Source of the DNA: Candidatus Sumerlaeota bacterium
GTDB taxonomy: Bacteria > Sumerlaeota > Sumerlaeia > SLMS01 > JAHLLQ01
NCBI GenBank assembly: GCA_021772755.1
Contig: JAJFLJ010000212.1
Coordinates: forward strand, 1 to 33,367
Direction of reading: 5' to 3'
DNA length: 33,367 bases
Shown here: piece by piece, positions 1 to 6,910 of the stretch
Layout: every line of letters begins with the position of its first letter
How positions within the stretch are numbered: position 1 is the stretch's first letter
Notes under the pieces: model-generated
Told to the model about the DNA's origin: nothing
The model's input: the letters and a program-made list of their open reading frames with translations, nothing else
The model's database searches: none
Translations under genes and position numbers: made by a program

Positions 1-747
1 CGCCCGTTCACCCTGCGCGAGCACCTCGAACGCTGGGAGCGCAGCGCCGAAGGCATCCTTCTCGACTCCCCCGGAACGCTCGAAGAGCGCGCCCTCCGCG
101 TCACCGACCTCGTCGCGCAGAGCGGCCACCGCAACGCCATGATCTACGGCCAGCTCACCCGCGGCTCCGCCGTTCGCAACCACCTCTTCCCCCCCGAGGG
201 CACGCCCCCCACCGAATTCTGGTTCGTCCGCCCCACGCCCCAGTACCCCCCCGCCATGAAGGAAAACGGCGTCGCCCTCGCCACCCATCCCGACGAGCGC
301 TGGGAGCGCTGCGAGTACAAGACCATCTCGCTGCTGCCCAACTGCCTCGCCAAGGAGCGCGCCAGGCGCCAGGGCGCCTTCGAGGCACTTCAGTATCTCA
401 AGAACGGCACCGTCACCGAGTGCTCCGCCTCCAACGCCTGGTGCGTTCGCGACGGCTGCGTCTTCACCCACCCCGCATCGCACCGCATCCTCAACGGCAT
501 CACCCGCATCGCCATCGTCGACGCCGCCCGCGCCTGCGGCATCACCGTCTTCGAGAGCCCCGTCTCCCTCGACGAATTCCTCGCCGCCGACGAAGCCTTC
601 ATCAGCTCCACCACCATGGAAGTCATGCCGGCCACCCGGATCGACGACCGCCCCGTCGGAAACGGCAAGGTCGGCCCCGTCACCAGGAAACTCATGGCCG
701 CCCTCCGCGACCGCATCATGGCCGACTGCGAATCCGCCGCGGTGTAG
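1..747 (+). CDS. dat: D-amino-acid aminotransferase (class IV PLP enzyme), 5' end outside window
   Basis: Frame 1 is open from the first base to the TAG at 745-747, so the start codon lies upstream and 248 residues are visible; the family usually has about 280. Seen: YGQLTRGSAVRNHLFP, the PLP-lysine segment EYKTISLLPNCLAK (Lys codon at 319-321), SASNAWCVRDG followed by THPASHRILNGITR, and STTMEVMPATRIDD with GNGKVGPVTRKL. These are hallmark blocks of D-alanine/D-amino-acid aminotransferase, a cytoplasmic fold-type IV PLP enzyme that interconverts D-Ala and D-Glu with their keto acids for peptidoglycan precursors. The RNHLFP and ILNGITR blocks favour Dat over branched-chain aminotransferase IlvE or lyase PabC. 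The in-frame ATG at 139 is internal, because homology-like sequence continues upstream of it. Confidence 0.85.
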   Translation, partial: RPFTLREHLERWERSAEGILLDSPGTLEERALRVTDLVAQSGHRNAMIYGQLTRGSAVRNHLFPPEGTPPTEFWFVRPTPQYPPAMKENGVALATHPDERWERCEYKTISLLPNCLAKERARRQGAFEALQYLKNGTVTECSASNAWCVRDGCVFTHPASHRILNGITRIAIVDAARACGITVFESPVSLDEFLAADEAFISSTTMEVMPATRIDDRPVGNGKVGPVTRKLMAALRDRIMADCESAAV

Positions 748-771
748 CGCCGCCGTATCGGCATTCCCTTC

Positions 772-852
772 AGGGTGGCTTGGGCGTCTCGCCCAGGCGT
801 CGAGCGTCCGAAGCGTTTGGCGTTCGCTTGGGCGGGACGCCCGAGCCACCCT
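772..852. repeat. Imperfect inverted repeat made of GC-rich hairpin units
   Basis: The left arm (772-798) begins AGGGTGGCTTGGGCG. The right arm (826-852) ends CGCCCGAGCCACCCT. Reverse-complemented, the arms differ at about three of 27 positions. Each arm is itself a hairpin: the right one is CTTGGGCG-GGA-CGCCCGAG. About 27 bp separate the arms. A single arm-like unit recurs at 21067-21093, so this looks like a dispersed intergenic repeat family. It occupies the 213-bp gap between the aminotransferase and the RdgC-like gene; I see nothing else in that gap. It could also act as a terminator-like or attenuating structure in RNA, but no T-run follows it. Confidence 0.7.
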
Positions 853-960
853 CCTTCGCCTCTCCTGCCACCTCGCGCGGACATCCTCCGTCTCGACTTG
901 ACCGCTCCCTCGCGCCCGCGCTTCCTCGCCCCCCGATTTCGCAAGGACCCGCCCCTGCCC

Positions 961-1575
961 ATGCCATTCCGTTCCGGTTCGCTCTCCGTTCGTCGTTTCG
1001 TCATCCAGACCGAACTCCCCGAATCCTTCCAGCGCACCGCCACCATGGCGCTTCGCCGCTACCAGTTCCAGCCCATCAACGCCGACCGCGGCGAGAAGGA
1101 GTCCTTCGGCTGGGTCGATCCCCGCCGCATTCTCGCCGACGAAATCGTCTGGGAGGACCTGCGCGACACCAACCTCGTCTTTCTCGCCGTCCGCCGCGAC
1201 CGCAAGTCCTTCAGCAAGGTCATCTTCCAGGCGCGCCGCGAGGAACTCCACCGGCGCACCAAGCGCGAAAAGGGCCTCGAACGCCTCACCCGCCAGCACC
1301 GCCTCGCCCTCGACGAACAGCTCACCATCGAAATGCTCCGCGAAGTCACCCCCGTCAGCGCCTTCACCGAACTCGTCTGGGACCTCAACACCGGCGACGT
1401 CCACATCGGCGCCACCGGCGCCGCCCTCTGCGAACGCATCATGGACCTCTTCGCCTCCACCTTCGACGCCCGCCTCTCCCCCCGCTTCCCCGCCCTCCTC
1501 GGCTACGACTTCATGGCCGCCCAGGGCCTTGAGGAGAACTTCCACAAAGCCAACGCCGCCGCCGAAACCACCTAG
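961..1575 (+). CDS. RdgC-like recombination-associated protein
   Basis: The protein has 204 aa from the ATG at 961. The frame stays open upstream to 775, but that stretch crosses the hairpin repeat and is low-complexity, so 961 (MPFRSGSLSVRRF) is preferred. The pattern GSLSVRRFVIQTELP, then GWVDPRR, a charged central region and VWDLNTGDVHIGATG with a C-terminal LFASTF resembles short RdgC-like proteins of non-proteobacteria. Known RdgC is a ring-shaped DNA-binding protein that modulates RecA-dependent recombination. The match is from pattern memory and no single catalytic motif can be cited. The gene at 2073 looks like the small partner often found beside this family; here the two are split by a GxxExxY gene. 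Confidence 0.55.
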   Translation: MPFRSGSLSVRRFVIQTELPESFQRTATMALRRYQFQPINADRGEKESFGWVDPRRILADEIVWEDLRDTNLVFLAVRRDRKSFSKVIFQARREELHRRTKREKGLERLTRQHRLALDEQLTIEMLREVTPVSAFTELVWDLNTGDVHIGATGAALCERIMDLFASTFDARLSPRFPALLGYDFMAAQGLEENFHKANAAAETT

Positions 1576-1586
1576 ACCCGCCCGAA

Positions 1587-1642
1587 AAGAGCACGACGAA
1601 AAGCACAACGCAAAGGCGCAAAGGACGCGGAGAAACGCAAAG
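1587..1642. repeat. Left inverted-repeat arm of the GxxExxY element
   Basis: This purine-rich stretch is rich in CGCAAAG (AACGCAAAG at 1607-1615, then GACGCGGAGA, then ACGCAAAG just before the ATG at 1643). Its reverse complement matches the downstream arm at 2023-2069 in order: AACGCAAAG, CGCGGAGA, CGCAAAG. The outer ends share AAGAGC. The right part of the arm abuts the start codon, so it also acts as the 5' leader and possible ribosome-binding region (GGAGA at 1629-1633). Confidence 0.75.
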
Positions 1643-2020
1643 ATGGATGAGAACGAACTCTCGAACCGAATCATCGGCGCGGCGATCGAAGTTCACCGCG
1701 AGCTGGGACCGGGATTGTTGGAGTCCGTCTATGAAGAGGCGCTTTGCTGCGAATTGGGCCTGAGGAGCATGGCCTTCCAGCGCCAGCTCTCCGTGGAGAT
1801 CGGCTACAAGGCACAAAGTCTTGCCACCGGACTGCGCCTCGACCTGGTGGTGGAAAACCTCGTGATCGTGGAGGTGAAGGCGAAGGAAAGGCTGTCGGCC
1901 ATGGACCGGCCGCAGCTGCTGACCTATCTCCGCCTCACCGGAATGAAGCTCGGCCTGCTGCTGAACTTTCACGAACCCCTTCTGAAGGACGGAGTCCACC
2001 GGGTCGTAAACGGACTCTGA
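1643..2020 (+). CDS. GxxExxY protein (PD-(D/E)XK-like family)
   Basis: The protein has 125 aa. The name-giving motif is G24-LL-E27-SV-Y30 inside LGPGLLESVYEEAL. A nuclease-like core follows: D67 in RLDLVVENLVIVEVKAKE, then E77 and K79 as the ExK pair, a PD-(D/E)XK layout, and a helix with DRPQLLTYLRL. Known: GxxExxY proteins (PF13366/TIGR04256) are small, sporadic and often multicopy in environmental bacteria; their function is unproven. The frame is open upstream to 1529 only because the preceding repeat lacks stops. The ATG at 1643 gives the usual family N-terminus (MDENELSNRIIGAAIEVH). The gene is enclosed by inverted repeats and sits between two genes that look like a pair, so it probably arrived as a unit. 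Confidence 0.85.
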   Translation: MDENELSNRIIGAAIEVHRELGPGLLESVYEEALCCELGLRSMAFQRQLSVEIGYKAQSLATGLRLDLVVENLVIVEVKAKERLSAMDRPQLLTYLRLTGMKLGLLLNFHEPLLKDGVHRVVNGL

Positions 2021-2022
2021 AC

Positions 2023-2069
2023 ACTTTGCGAAACTTTGCGGTCTCCGCGACTTTGCGTTAAGGCTCTTT
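2023..2069. repeat. Right inverted-repeat arm of the GxxExxY element
   Basis: This arm begins two bases after the GxxExxY stop codon and ends three bases before the ATG at 2073. It contains ACTTTGCG twice, then GGTCTCCGCG, ACTTTGCGTT and GGCTCTT. It is the inverted counterpart of 1587-1642. Because it ends just before 2073, the downstream gene has lost any native leader and must use sequence in the repeat for translation initiation. Confidence 0.75.
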
Positions 2070-2072
2070 ACC

Positions 2073-2585
2073 ATGAACCAGCTCAGCGTGCTCGAAATCC
2101 TCGATCGGTACGGCTCCGTCGGGCCCGACTTCCTCACGTGGCTCTGCGTGCGATGGATGCGCGACGACGTCCCCGCGCCCCCCTCCGAGCCCGGCCTCCA
2201 GGTCTCCTTTCTCGGCCCCGTCGTTCTCGGCTCCGAAACCGGCGAGGCCACCAAGATCTCCTTCTCCGGCGAGGACGCCCCCAGCGCCCCCGAAGTCCAG
2301 GCGGCTCTCCGCCAGGGCAAGCGCCTCCTCCGCTCCAAGCTCGTCTTCACCGCCCAGGATGCCTCGTGGCAGTTCACCCTCGATGCCGAAACCTTCGACC
2401 TCAAATCCATCAAGCTCCCCGTCCCCAAGCTCCCCGACCTCGACGAGTACATGGCCATGCGCGTCCAAGCCACCCAGCATCTCGCGCGCCTCGTCGAGGA
2501 ACTCTTCGAACTCTACCTTCCCATCCGCCTCGACGCCGTGGTCTGGAAGAGCGAAGTGGAATCCTGGAAGCAGGCCGCCGCCTGA
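2073..2585 (+). CDS. Conserved small partner of RdgC-like protein, function unknown
   Basis: The protein has 170 aa, is acidic, and has no signal peptide or membrane segment. The opening MNQLSVLEILDRYGSVGPDFLTWLCVRW contains an 'EFLTWL'-like block, and the middle has FTLDAETFDLKSIKLP. I recall this profile from uncharacterised proteins encoded directly downstream of RdgC-like genes in deltaproteobacterial and related genomes. By inference it works with the gene at 961. No enzymatic motif is visible. The start is the ATG immediately after the repeat arm; no good Shine-Dalgarno precedes it. Confidence 0.6.
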   Translation: MNQLSVLEILDRYGSVGPDFLTWLCVRWMRDDVPAPPSEPGLQVSFLGPVVLGSETGEATKISFSGEDAPSAPEVQAALRQGKRLLRSKLVFTAQDASWQFTLDAETFDLKSIKLPVPKLPDLDEYMAMRVQATQHLARLVEELFELYLPIRLDAVVWKSEVESWKQAAA

Positions 2586-2669
2586 GCCGTTTGGTCTCGA
2601 CCCTGCCCGGCGCCGGTGCCTGATTCGGGGCAGTTCCAACCACAGCCACGGGCACAACGGGGAGTGCAC

Positions 2670-5207
2670 ATGATCGGCAGAGAATTCACGAGGCGCGCTG
2701 CCGCAACTATTTGCGCAACCGCCCTCGCCACCATCGCGGCCTCCGAAACCCTCCCGTACGACATCGTCGTCAACGGCGGCTCCTTCTCCGCAGTCGCCGC
2801 TGCCCTCTCCGCCGCCCGCACGAATCCCTCCGCCCACGTCCTGCTCGTCGAACCCACCGACTGGGTCGGCGGCCAGGCCACCAGCCAGGGCGTTGCCGCC
2901 ATCGACAATTCCCACCACGCGCCGGCCAACACGCTGATGGCCAACGATCCCGCGCTCTACTATCCCGCCGACTATCTCGACTTCCTCGACCGACTCGAGA
3001 ACGCCCCCGCCCCCGCTCCGGGCGAAGGCTTCGGCGGCTTCTCGGGTTGGGTCTCGCGCGAATGCTACGATCCCCGCACCGCCGTTTGGGTGCTCGACGA
3101 CATGCTCGCCGAGCAACCCAACCTGACGGTCATGGAACTCGCCGTCATCAAGACCGTCGCCACTGCTCCCGTCACCGACGAGTTCGGCGACGCGCTCCGC
3201 ATCGAGAGCCTCTCCCTGGTCGAGCGCACCCCGCTGCCCGGCTACACGCCCTTCGACGACGTGCTCTCCTCGGAACTGCCCGACTGGTACTCCACCACCG
3301 ACTCCCTGCGGTTCTCGAAGACGACCCACACCGTCGTGCCGCGCGACGCGGAGCGCGGACTCGTCGTCGTCGACGCGTCGGAACTGGGCGATGCCATTGT
3401 GCTCTCCGGCGCGAAGTACACCCAGGGTCGCGAAGTCTCCACCGAGACGATCGCCGAGGACGGAACCCTTCCCGCCATCAACGACGACGAATCCATGGCC
3501 GCCGTCTTCCCCTTCGTCATGACCGGCGCCGCCTCCGCCGCATCCGAAGCCGACATCAAGGCGCCCTATCCCGACTTCGATGCCTACCTCGCCCAGCGCA
3601 CCGCCGACTATTTCTCCCTCGGGTCGTTTACCTGGACAGACGTTTGGACGTACCGCCGACTGTATGTCGGACCGGGCGGGTCGAACTCCCGCTTCACCAT
3701 CAACGCCGCCGACGCCTCGATGCAGAACTGGAACCCCGGCAACGACTTCCGCCAGGCCAACTGGCTGCTGGACCAGGCTGCGACGAACGCGCAGGCGGCG
3801 GCGGACTGGGCTGGCGGAGCCGACACCGCGAACCTCGCCATCGCCGAGAAGCACGCCTTCGCCTGGTATTTCTGGATGAAGCAGCGCGTCCCCGGCTCCT
3901 TTCCCGGCGCCGACACGCGTCTGGCGCGCGGAGCCGACGACCTCAACATGATGGGCACGAAGCACGGCCTCGCCAAGTTCCCCTACGTCCGCGGAACCCG
4001 CCGCATCGTCGGCCTCGACAACTTTCGCATCACGGGCCGCTACTGGACGAATACCGGCGGGGCGGACTATGTCGGGGGCACGTCCTTCCGCTACTACGAC
4101 GCCGTCGGCATCGGCAACTACGCGTCCGACGTTCGTCCGCTCCTCGGCAGCACCGGCATGGTGCCGCCGTACTCTCTTCCCGCGCCCTTCTACATCCCCT
4201 ATCGCGCGCTCGGCTCGCACAACGTGCGCAACCTGCTGGCCTGCGGCAAGCTCATGGCCCAGACCTTCGTCACCAATTCCGGCTATCGCCTGCATCCGAT
4301 CGAGTGGGCCGGCGGCAGCGCGGCGGGAGTCGCGGCGGCGACGATGGCGCAGAGCGGCGCGACGAACCGCGAGCTGCTGTCGATTCCCGCGCTGCGCGAG
4401 CTTCAGACGACCGTCGCCGGAAACTCGCCCATTCGCTGGGCCTACACCGGCGAACCCGTGCTTCCCCCCCGCGACGGCGATCTCGTCGTCAACGGATTCG
4501 CGACGCTCGTCGCCAACACGCCCTTCGACGTCGAAGCCTACCATCCCTCCGCCGTTCGCGCCGAGATCGACATCGACGGGTCGCCCCACGCCGAGACCAC
4601 GCTGCGCTCCAACGGCCGACTGCTTCACCAGAGCTCCGGCGCGGCGTCCGCCAACGAAGAGGTTCTCTTCGAGGTCCGGCTCTTCGACGAATCCGACGCG
4701 CTTCTCGAAACCCTGTCGGCGACCGTCCCCTTCGTGCCCGTGCCTTGCGGCGAGGACCCCACCGTCACCGACAACGACAACGCGGCCCTCTTCGGCGTCA
4801 CCGGCTCCTGGACGTCCGCAATGGCCCAGGGAAACCGCTGGTGCGGCGGAACGTACCGCTACGTCTTCGGAACGTCCGCGCCCGGCGTCGCCACCTGGCA
4901 GCTCAGAACGCCGGTCTCCGGCCACTACGAAATCTCCGTCTGGTATCCCGAATCCTCCAACCGCGCATCCGATTCCCCCTTTACCGTCCATCACCGCGAC
5001 GGCCAGGAAACCATTCGCATCGACCAGCGATTCAACGGCGGCCGTTGGATCGTCCTCGGAACGTATCCCTTCACCGGCGGGAGCGGAACGGTGACGCTCA
5101 CGAACGTCGGCATCTCCGACACGTCGAAGCTCGTCGTTGCCGACGCCGTTCGCGCCGTATTCAAGTCCCCGCTCGCCAACGCGGCAGACCTCTGGGTGAT
5201 GAATTGA
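2670..5207 (+). CDS. Exported FAD-dependent oxidoreductase with golvesin-like C-terminal domain
   Basis: The protein has 845 aa. The N-terminus carries an arginine pair and a hydrophobic run (FTRRAAATICATALATIAAS), a possible Tat-type signal. The dinucleotide-binding segment at about 30-80 reads DIVVNGGSFSAVAAALSAAR, then LLVEPTDWVGGQATSQGVAAIDN. The late FAD block is NLLACGKLMAQTFVTNSGYRLHPIEWAGGSAAG. This is the FAD_oxidored (PF12831) pattern, but the usual GxGxxG is GGSFSA. Residues about 700-840 form a golvesin/xanthan-lyase-C-like module with GYEISVWYPESSNRASDSPF-type features, NGGRWIVLGTYPF and VVADAVRAVF. The substrate is unknown. The ATG at 2670 is chosen because it exposes the signal; the frame is open back to 2616. 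It overlaps the paralog downstream. Confidence 0.8.
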   Translation: MIGREFTRRAAATICATALATIAASETLPYDIVVNGGSFSAVAAALSAARTNPSAHVLLVEPTDWVGGQATSQGVAAIDNSHHAPANTLMANDPALYYPADYLDFLDRLENAPAPAPGEGFGGFSGWVSRECYDPRTAVWVLDDMLAEQPNLTVMELAVIKTVATAPVTDEFGDALRIESLSLVERTPLPGYTPFDDVLSSELPDWYSTTDSLRFSKTTHTVVPRDAERGLVVVDASELGDAIVLSGAKYTQGREVSTETIAEDGTLPAINDDESMAAVFPFVMTGAASAASEADIKAPYPDFDAYLAQRTADYFSLGSFTWTDVWTYRRLYVGPGGSNSRFTINAADASMQNWNPGNDFRQANWLLDQAATNAQAAADWAGGADTANLAIAEKHAFAWYFWMKQRVPGSFPGADTRLARGADDLNMMGTKHGLAKFPYVRGTRRIVGLDNFRITGRYWTNTGGADYVGGTSFRYYDAVGIGNYASDVRPLLGSTGMVPPYSLPAPFYIPYRALGSHNVRNLLACGKLMAQTFVTNSGYRLHPIEWAGGSAAGVAAATMAQSGATNRELLSIPALRELQTTVAGNSPIRWAYTGEPVLPPRDGDLVVNGFATLVANTPFDVEAYHPSAVRAEIDIDGSPHAETTLRSNGRLLHQSSGAASANEEVLFEVRLFDESDALLETLSATVPFVPVPCGEDPTVTDNDNAALFGVTGSWTSAMAQGNRWCGGTYRYVFGTSAPGVATWQLRTPVSGHYEISVWYPESSNRASDSPFTVHHRDGQETIRIDQRFNGGRWIVLGTYPFTGGSGTVTLTNVGISDTSKLVVADAVRAVFKSPLANAADLWVMN

Positions 5208-6907
5208 CCGTACTGAAATTCGACATCGTCGTTTGCGGAGGCTCCCTCGCCGCCACCGCCGCCGCGCTCGCCGCGGCCCGCACGAATCCCCGGGCGCGCA
5301 TTCTCCTCGTCGAACCCACCGACTGGCTCGGTGGCCAGGCCACCAGCCAGGGCGTCAGCGCCATCGACAACGCCTGGTACGATCCTGGCCGCACCATCAT
5401 GGCCGAAAACCCCGGCGAGTGCTATGCCGCCGACTATCTCCGCTTTCTCCGCTCGCTGAACGATCCCGGCGTACCGGGCACCGGACTCGCTCCGGACGGA
5501 ACCGGATGGGTTTCGCGCGAGTGCTTCGATCCCCGCAGCGCCGCCTTCGTTCTCGAACGCATGGTCGCGGAGCACCCGAACATCGAACTCCGCAAGCTCG
5601 CCGTCGTGAAGACCGTCGAAACCTTCGGCGGCATGAAGAACCCCGCCGCCACACGCGTCGTCAGGGCGCTGAAACTCGTCCAGCGCACCCCGCGCGACGG
5701 CTACGCGCCCTTCGACGACTTTCTCTCGCGGGAAATCGCCGACTGGTACGACCCCTTCGACTCGCCGCGATTCGTCAAGACCGTTCTCCGCGTCGAACCT
5801 GCCGACGACGCGCGCGGCCTCGTCGTGATCGACGCGACGGAACTCGGCGACGCGATGGTGCTCTCCGGCGCGCACTGGACCCAGGGCCGCGAAACGGACA
5901 CCGAGGAACTCGCGCCCGACGGTTCGCTCCCCCCCATCGACGACGACGGCTCCCAGCCCGTCGCGTTCGTCTTCTGCATGACGGACGCGACGCAGCCGGC
6001 GGACGAAGCGGAACTGAAGAACCCCTGGCCGGACTTCGACGAGTACCTCGCGCAGCGGTCGCGCGATCTCTTCTCTCTCGGCAAGCACACCTGGGAGCGG
6101 GTCTGGACGTACCGGCGCCTTCGAACGGCCGGAACGCCCCACGACTTCGACGCCGTGCACCGCGGCGACGTCTCGATGCAGAACTGGGAACCCGGAAACG
6201 ACTACCCCTACGCATCGCTTCTGGCCCGTCGCGAAACGACGCTCGACGAGGCCCGCGTGGACTGGCGCGGCGGCATCGACGTTCAGACCCTCGCCGCCTG
6301 CGAGAAGCACGCCCTCGCGTGGTACTTCTGGATGAAGGAACACCGCACGACGCAATGGGACACGCGCTTCCTGCGCGGCGGCGACCCGCTCGACATGATG
6401 GGCACCCGACACGGCCTCGCAAAGTTCCCCTACATTCGCTGCGCGCGCCGGATCGTGGGCCCCGGCAATTTCCGCATCACCTCGAAGTCATGGAAGAACA
6501 CCCAGGCGCCGGACTACGACGGAACGACGGGCGAGCGCTTCTTCGACAGCGTCGGCATCGGAGCCTACGCCGCCGACGTGCACGAACGCGCCGGGGGCCG
6601 CGGCCTCGCGCCGCCCTTTCCCCGTCCCGCTCCGTTCTACGTTCCCTTCCGCGCGCTCTGCTCCGCCAACGTGGTCAACCTCCTGGCCTGCGGAAAGAAC
6701 ATGGCCCAGACCTACATCGCCAACAGCGCGTACCGGCTGCACCCGATCGAATGGGCGAGCGGCAGCGCGGCCGGCACCGCGGCGGCGATCATGGCGGGGG
6801 AGGGACTCGCCGGCACGGACCTGCTCAACGACGACGCGCGCCTGAAAGGGCTTCAGGCGCGCGTCGCGGAGAACTCGCCGATCGGCTGGAAAGCCTTCGG
6901 AGACTGA
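5204..6907 (+). CDS. FAD-dependent oxidoreductase, cytoplasmic paralog
   Basis: The protein is about 567 aa. It closely parallels the FAD core of the preceding gene: DIVVCGGSLAATAAALAAAR, LLVEPTDWLGGQATSQGVSAIDN, TELGDAMVLSGAHWTQGRE, EKHALAWYFWMKEH, DMMGTRHGLAKFPYIR and NLLACGKNMAQTYIANSAYRLHPIEWASGSAAG. There is no signal peptide and no golvesin module. No ATG lies near the start; the best candidate is the TTG at 5204, which overlaps the upstream TGA (TTGA), so translational coupling is likely. A GTG at 5210 is the alternative. The pair probably arose by duplication. Reaction unknown; the PF12831 family includes poorly characterised FAD enzymes. Confidence 0.78.
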   Translation: MTVLKFDIVVCGGSLAATAAALAAARTNPRARILLVEPTDWLGGQATSQGVSAIDNAWYDPGRTIMAENPGECYAADYLRFLRSLNDPGVPGTGLAPDGTGWVSRECFDPRSAAFVLERMVAEHPNIELRKLAVVKTVETFGGMKNPAATRVVRALKLVQRTPRDGYAPFDDFLSREIADWYDPFDSPRFVKTVLRVEPADDARGLVVIDATELGDAMVLSGAHWTQGRETDTEELAPDGSLPPIDDDGSQPVAFVFCMTDATQPADEAELKNPWPDFDEYLAQRSRDLFSLGKHTWERVWTYRRLRTAGTPHDFDAVHRGDVSMQNWEPGNDYPYASLLARRETTLDEARVDWRGGIDVQTLAACEKHALAWYFWMKEHRTTQWDTRFLRGGDPLDMMGTRHGLAKFPYIRCARRIVGPGNFRITSKSWKNTQAPDYDGTTGERFFDSVGIGAYAADVHERAGGRGLAPPFPRPAPFYVPFRALCSANVVNLLACGKNMAQTYIANSAYRLHPIEWASGSAAGTAAAIMAGEGLAGTDLLNDDARLKGLQARVAENSPIGWKAFGD

Positions 6908-6910
6908 CTC

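Noticed and set aside
420-1532. A 370-codon Arg/Pro/His-rich frame on the plus strand
   Set aside because: It runs across the aminotransferase 3' end, the hairpin repeat and the RdgC-like gene in another frame. Its composition is typical of a frame-shifted GC-rich gene.
2058-4994. A 978-codon open frame on the minus strand, opposite the first FAD oxidoreductase
   Set aside because: It is Gly/Val/Arg-rich with no recognisable domain, and it mirrors the codon positions of the well-supported plus-strand genes. GC-rich genes with C/G third positions routinely leave such antisense frames open.
2711-5203. The second FAD oxidoreductase frame extends upstream through the whole first gene, suggesting a giant protein or a programmed frameshift fusion
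   Set aside because: The upstream part is Arg-rich shadow sequence. Homology begins at 5219 (FDIVVCGG), and the first gene has its own complete C-terminal domain. A simple TTGA overlap explains the junction.
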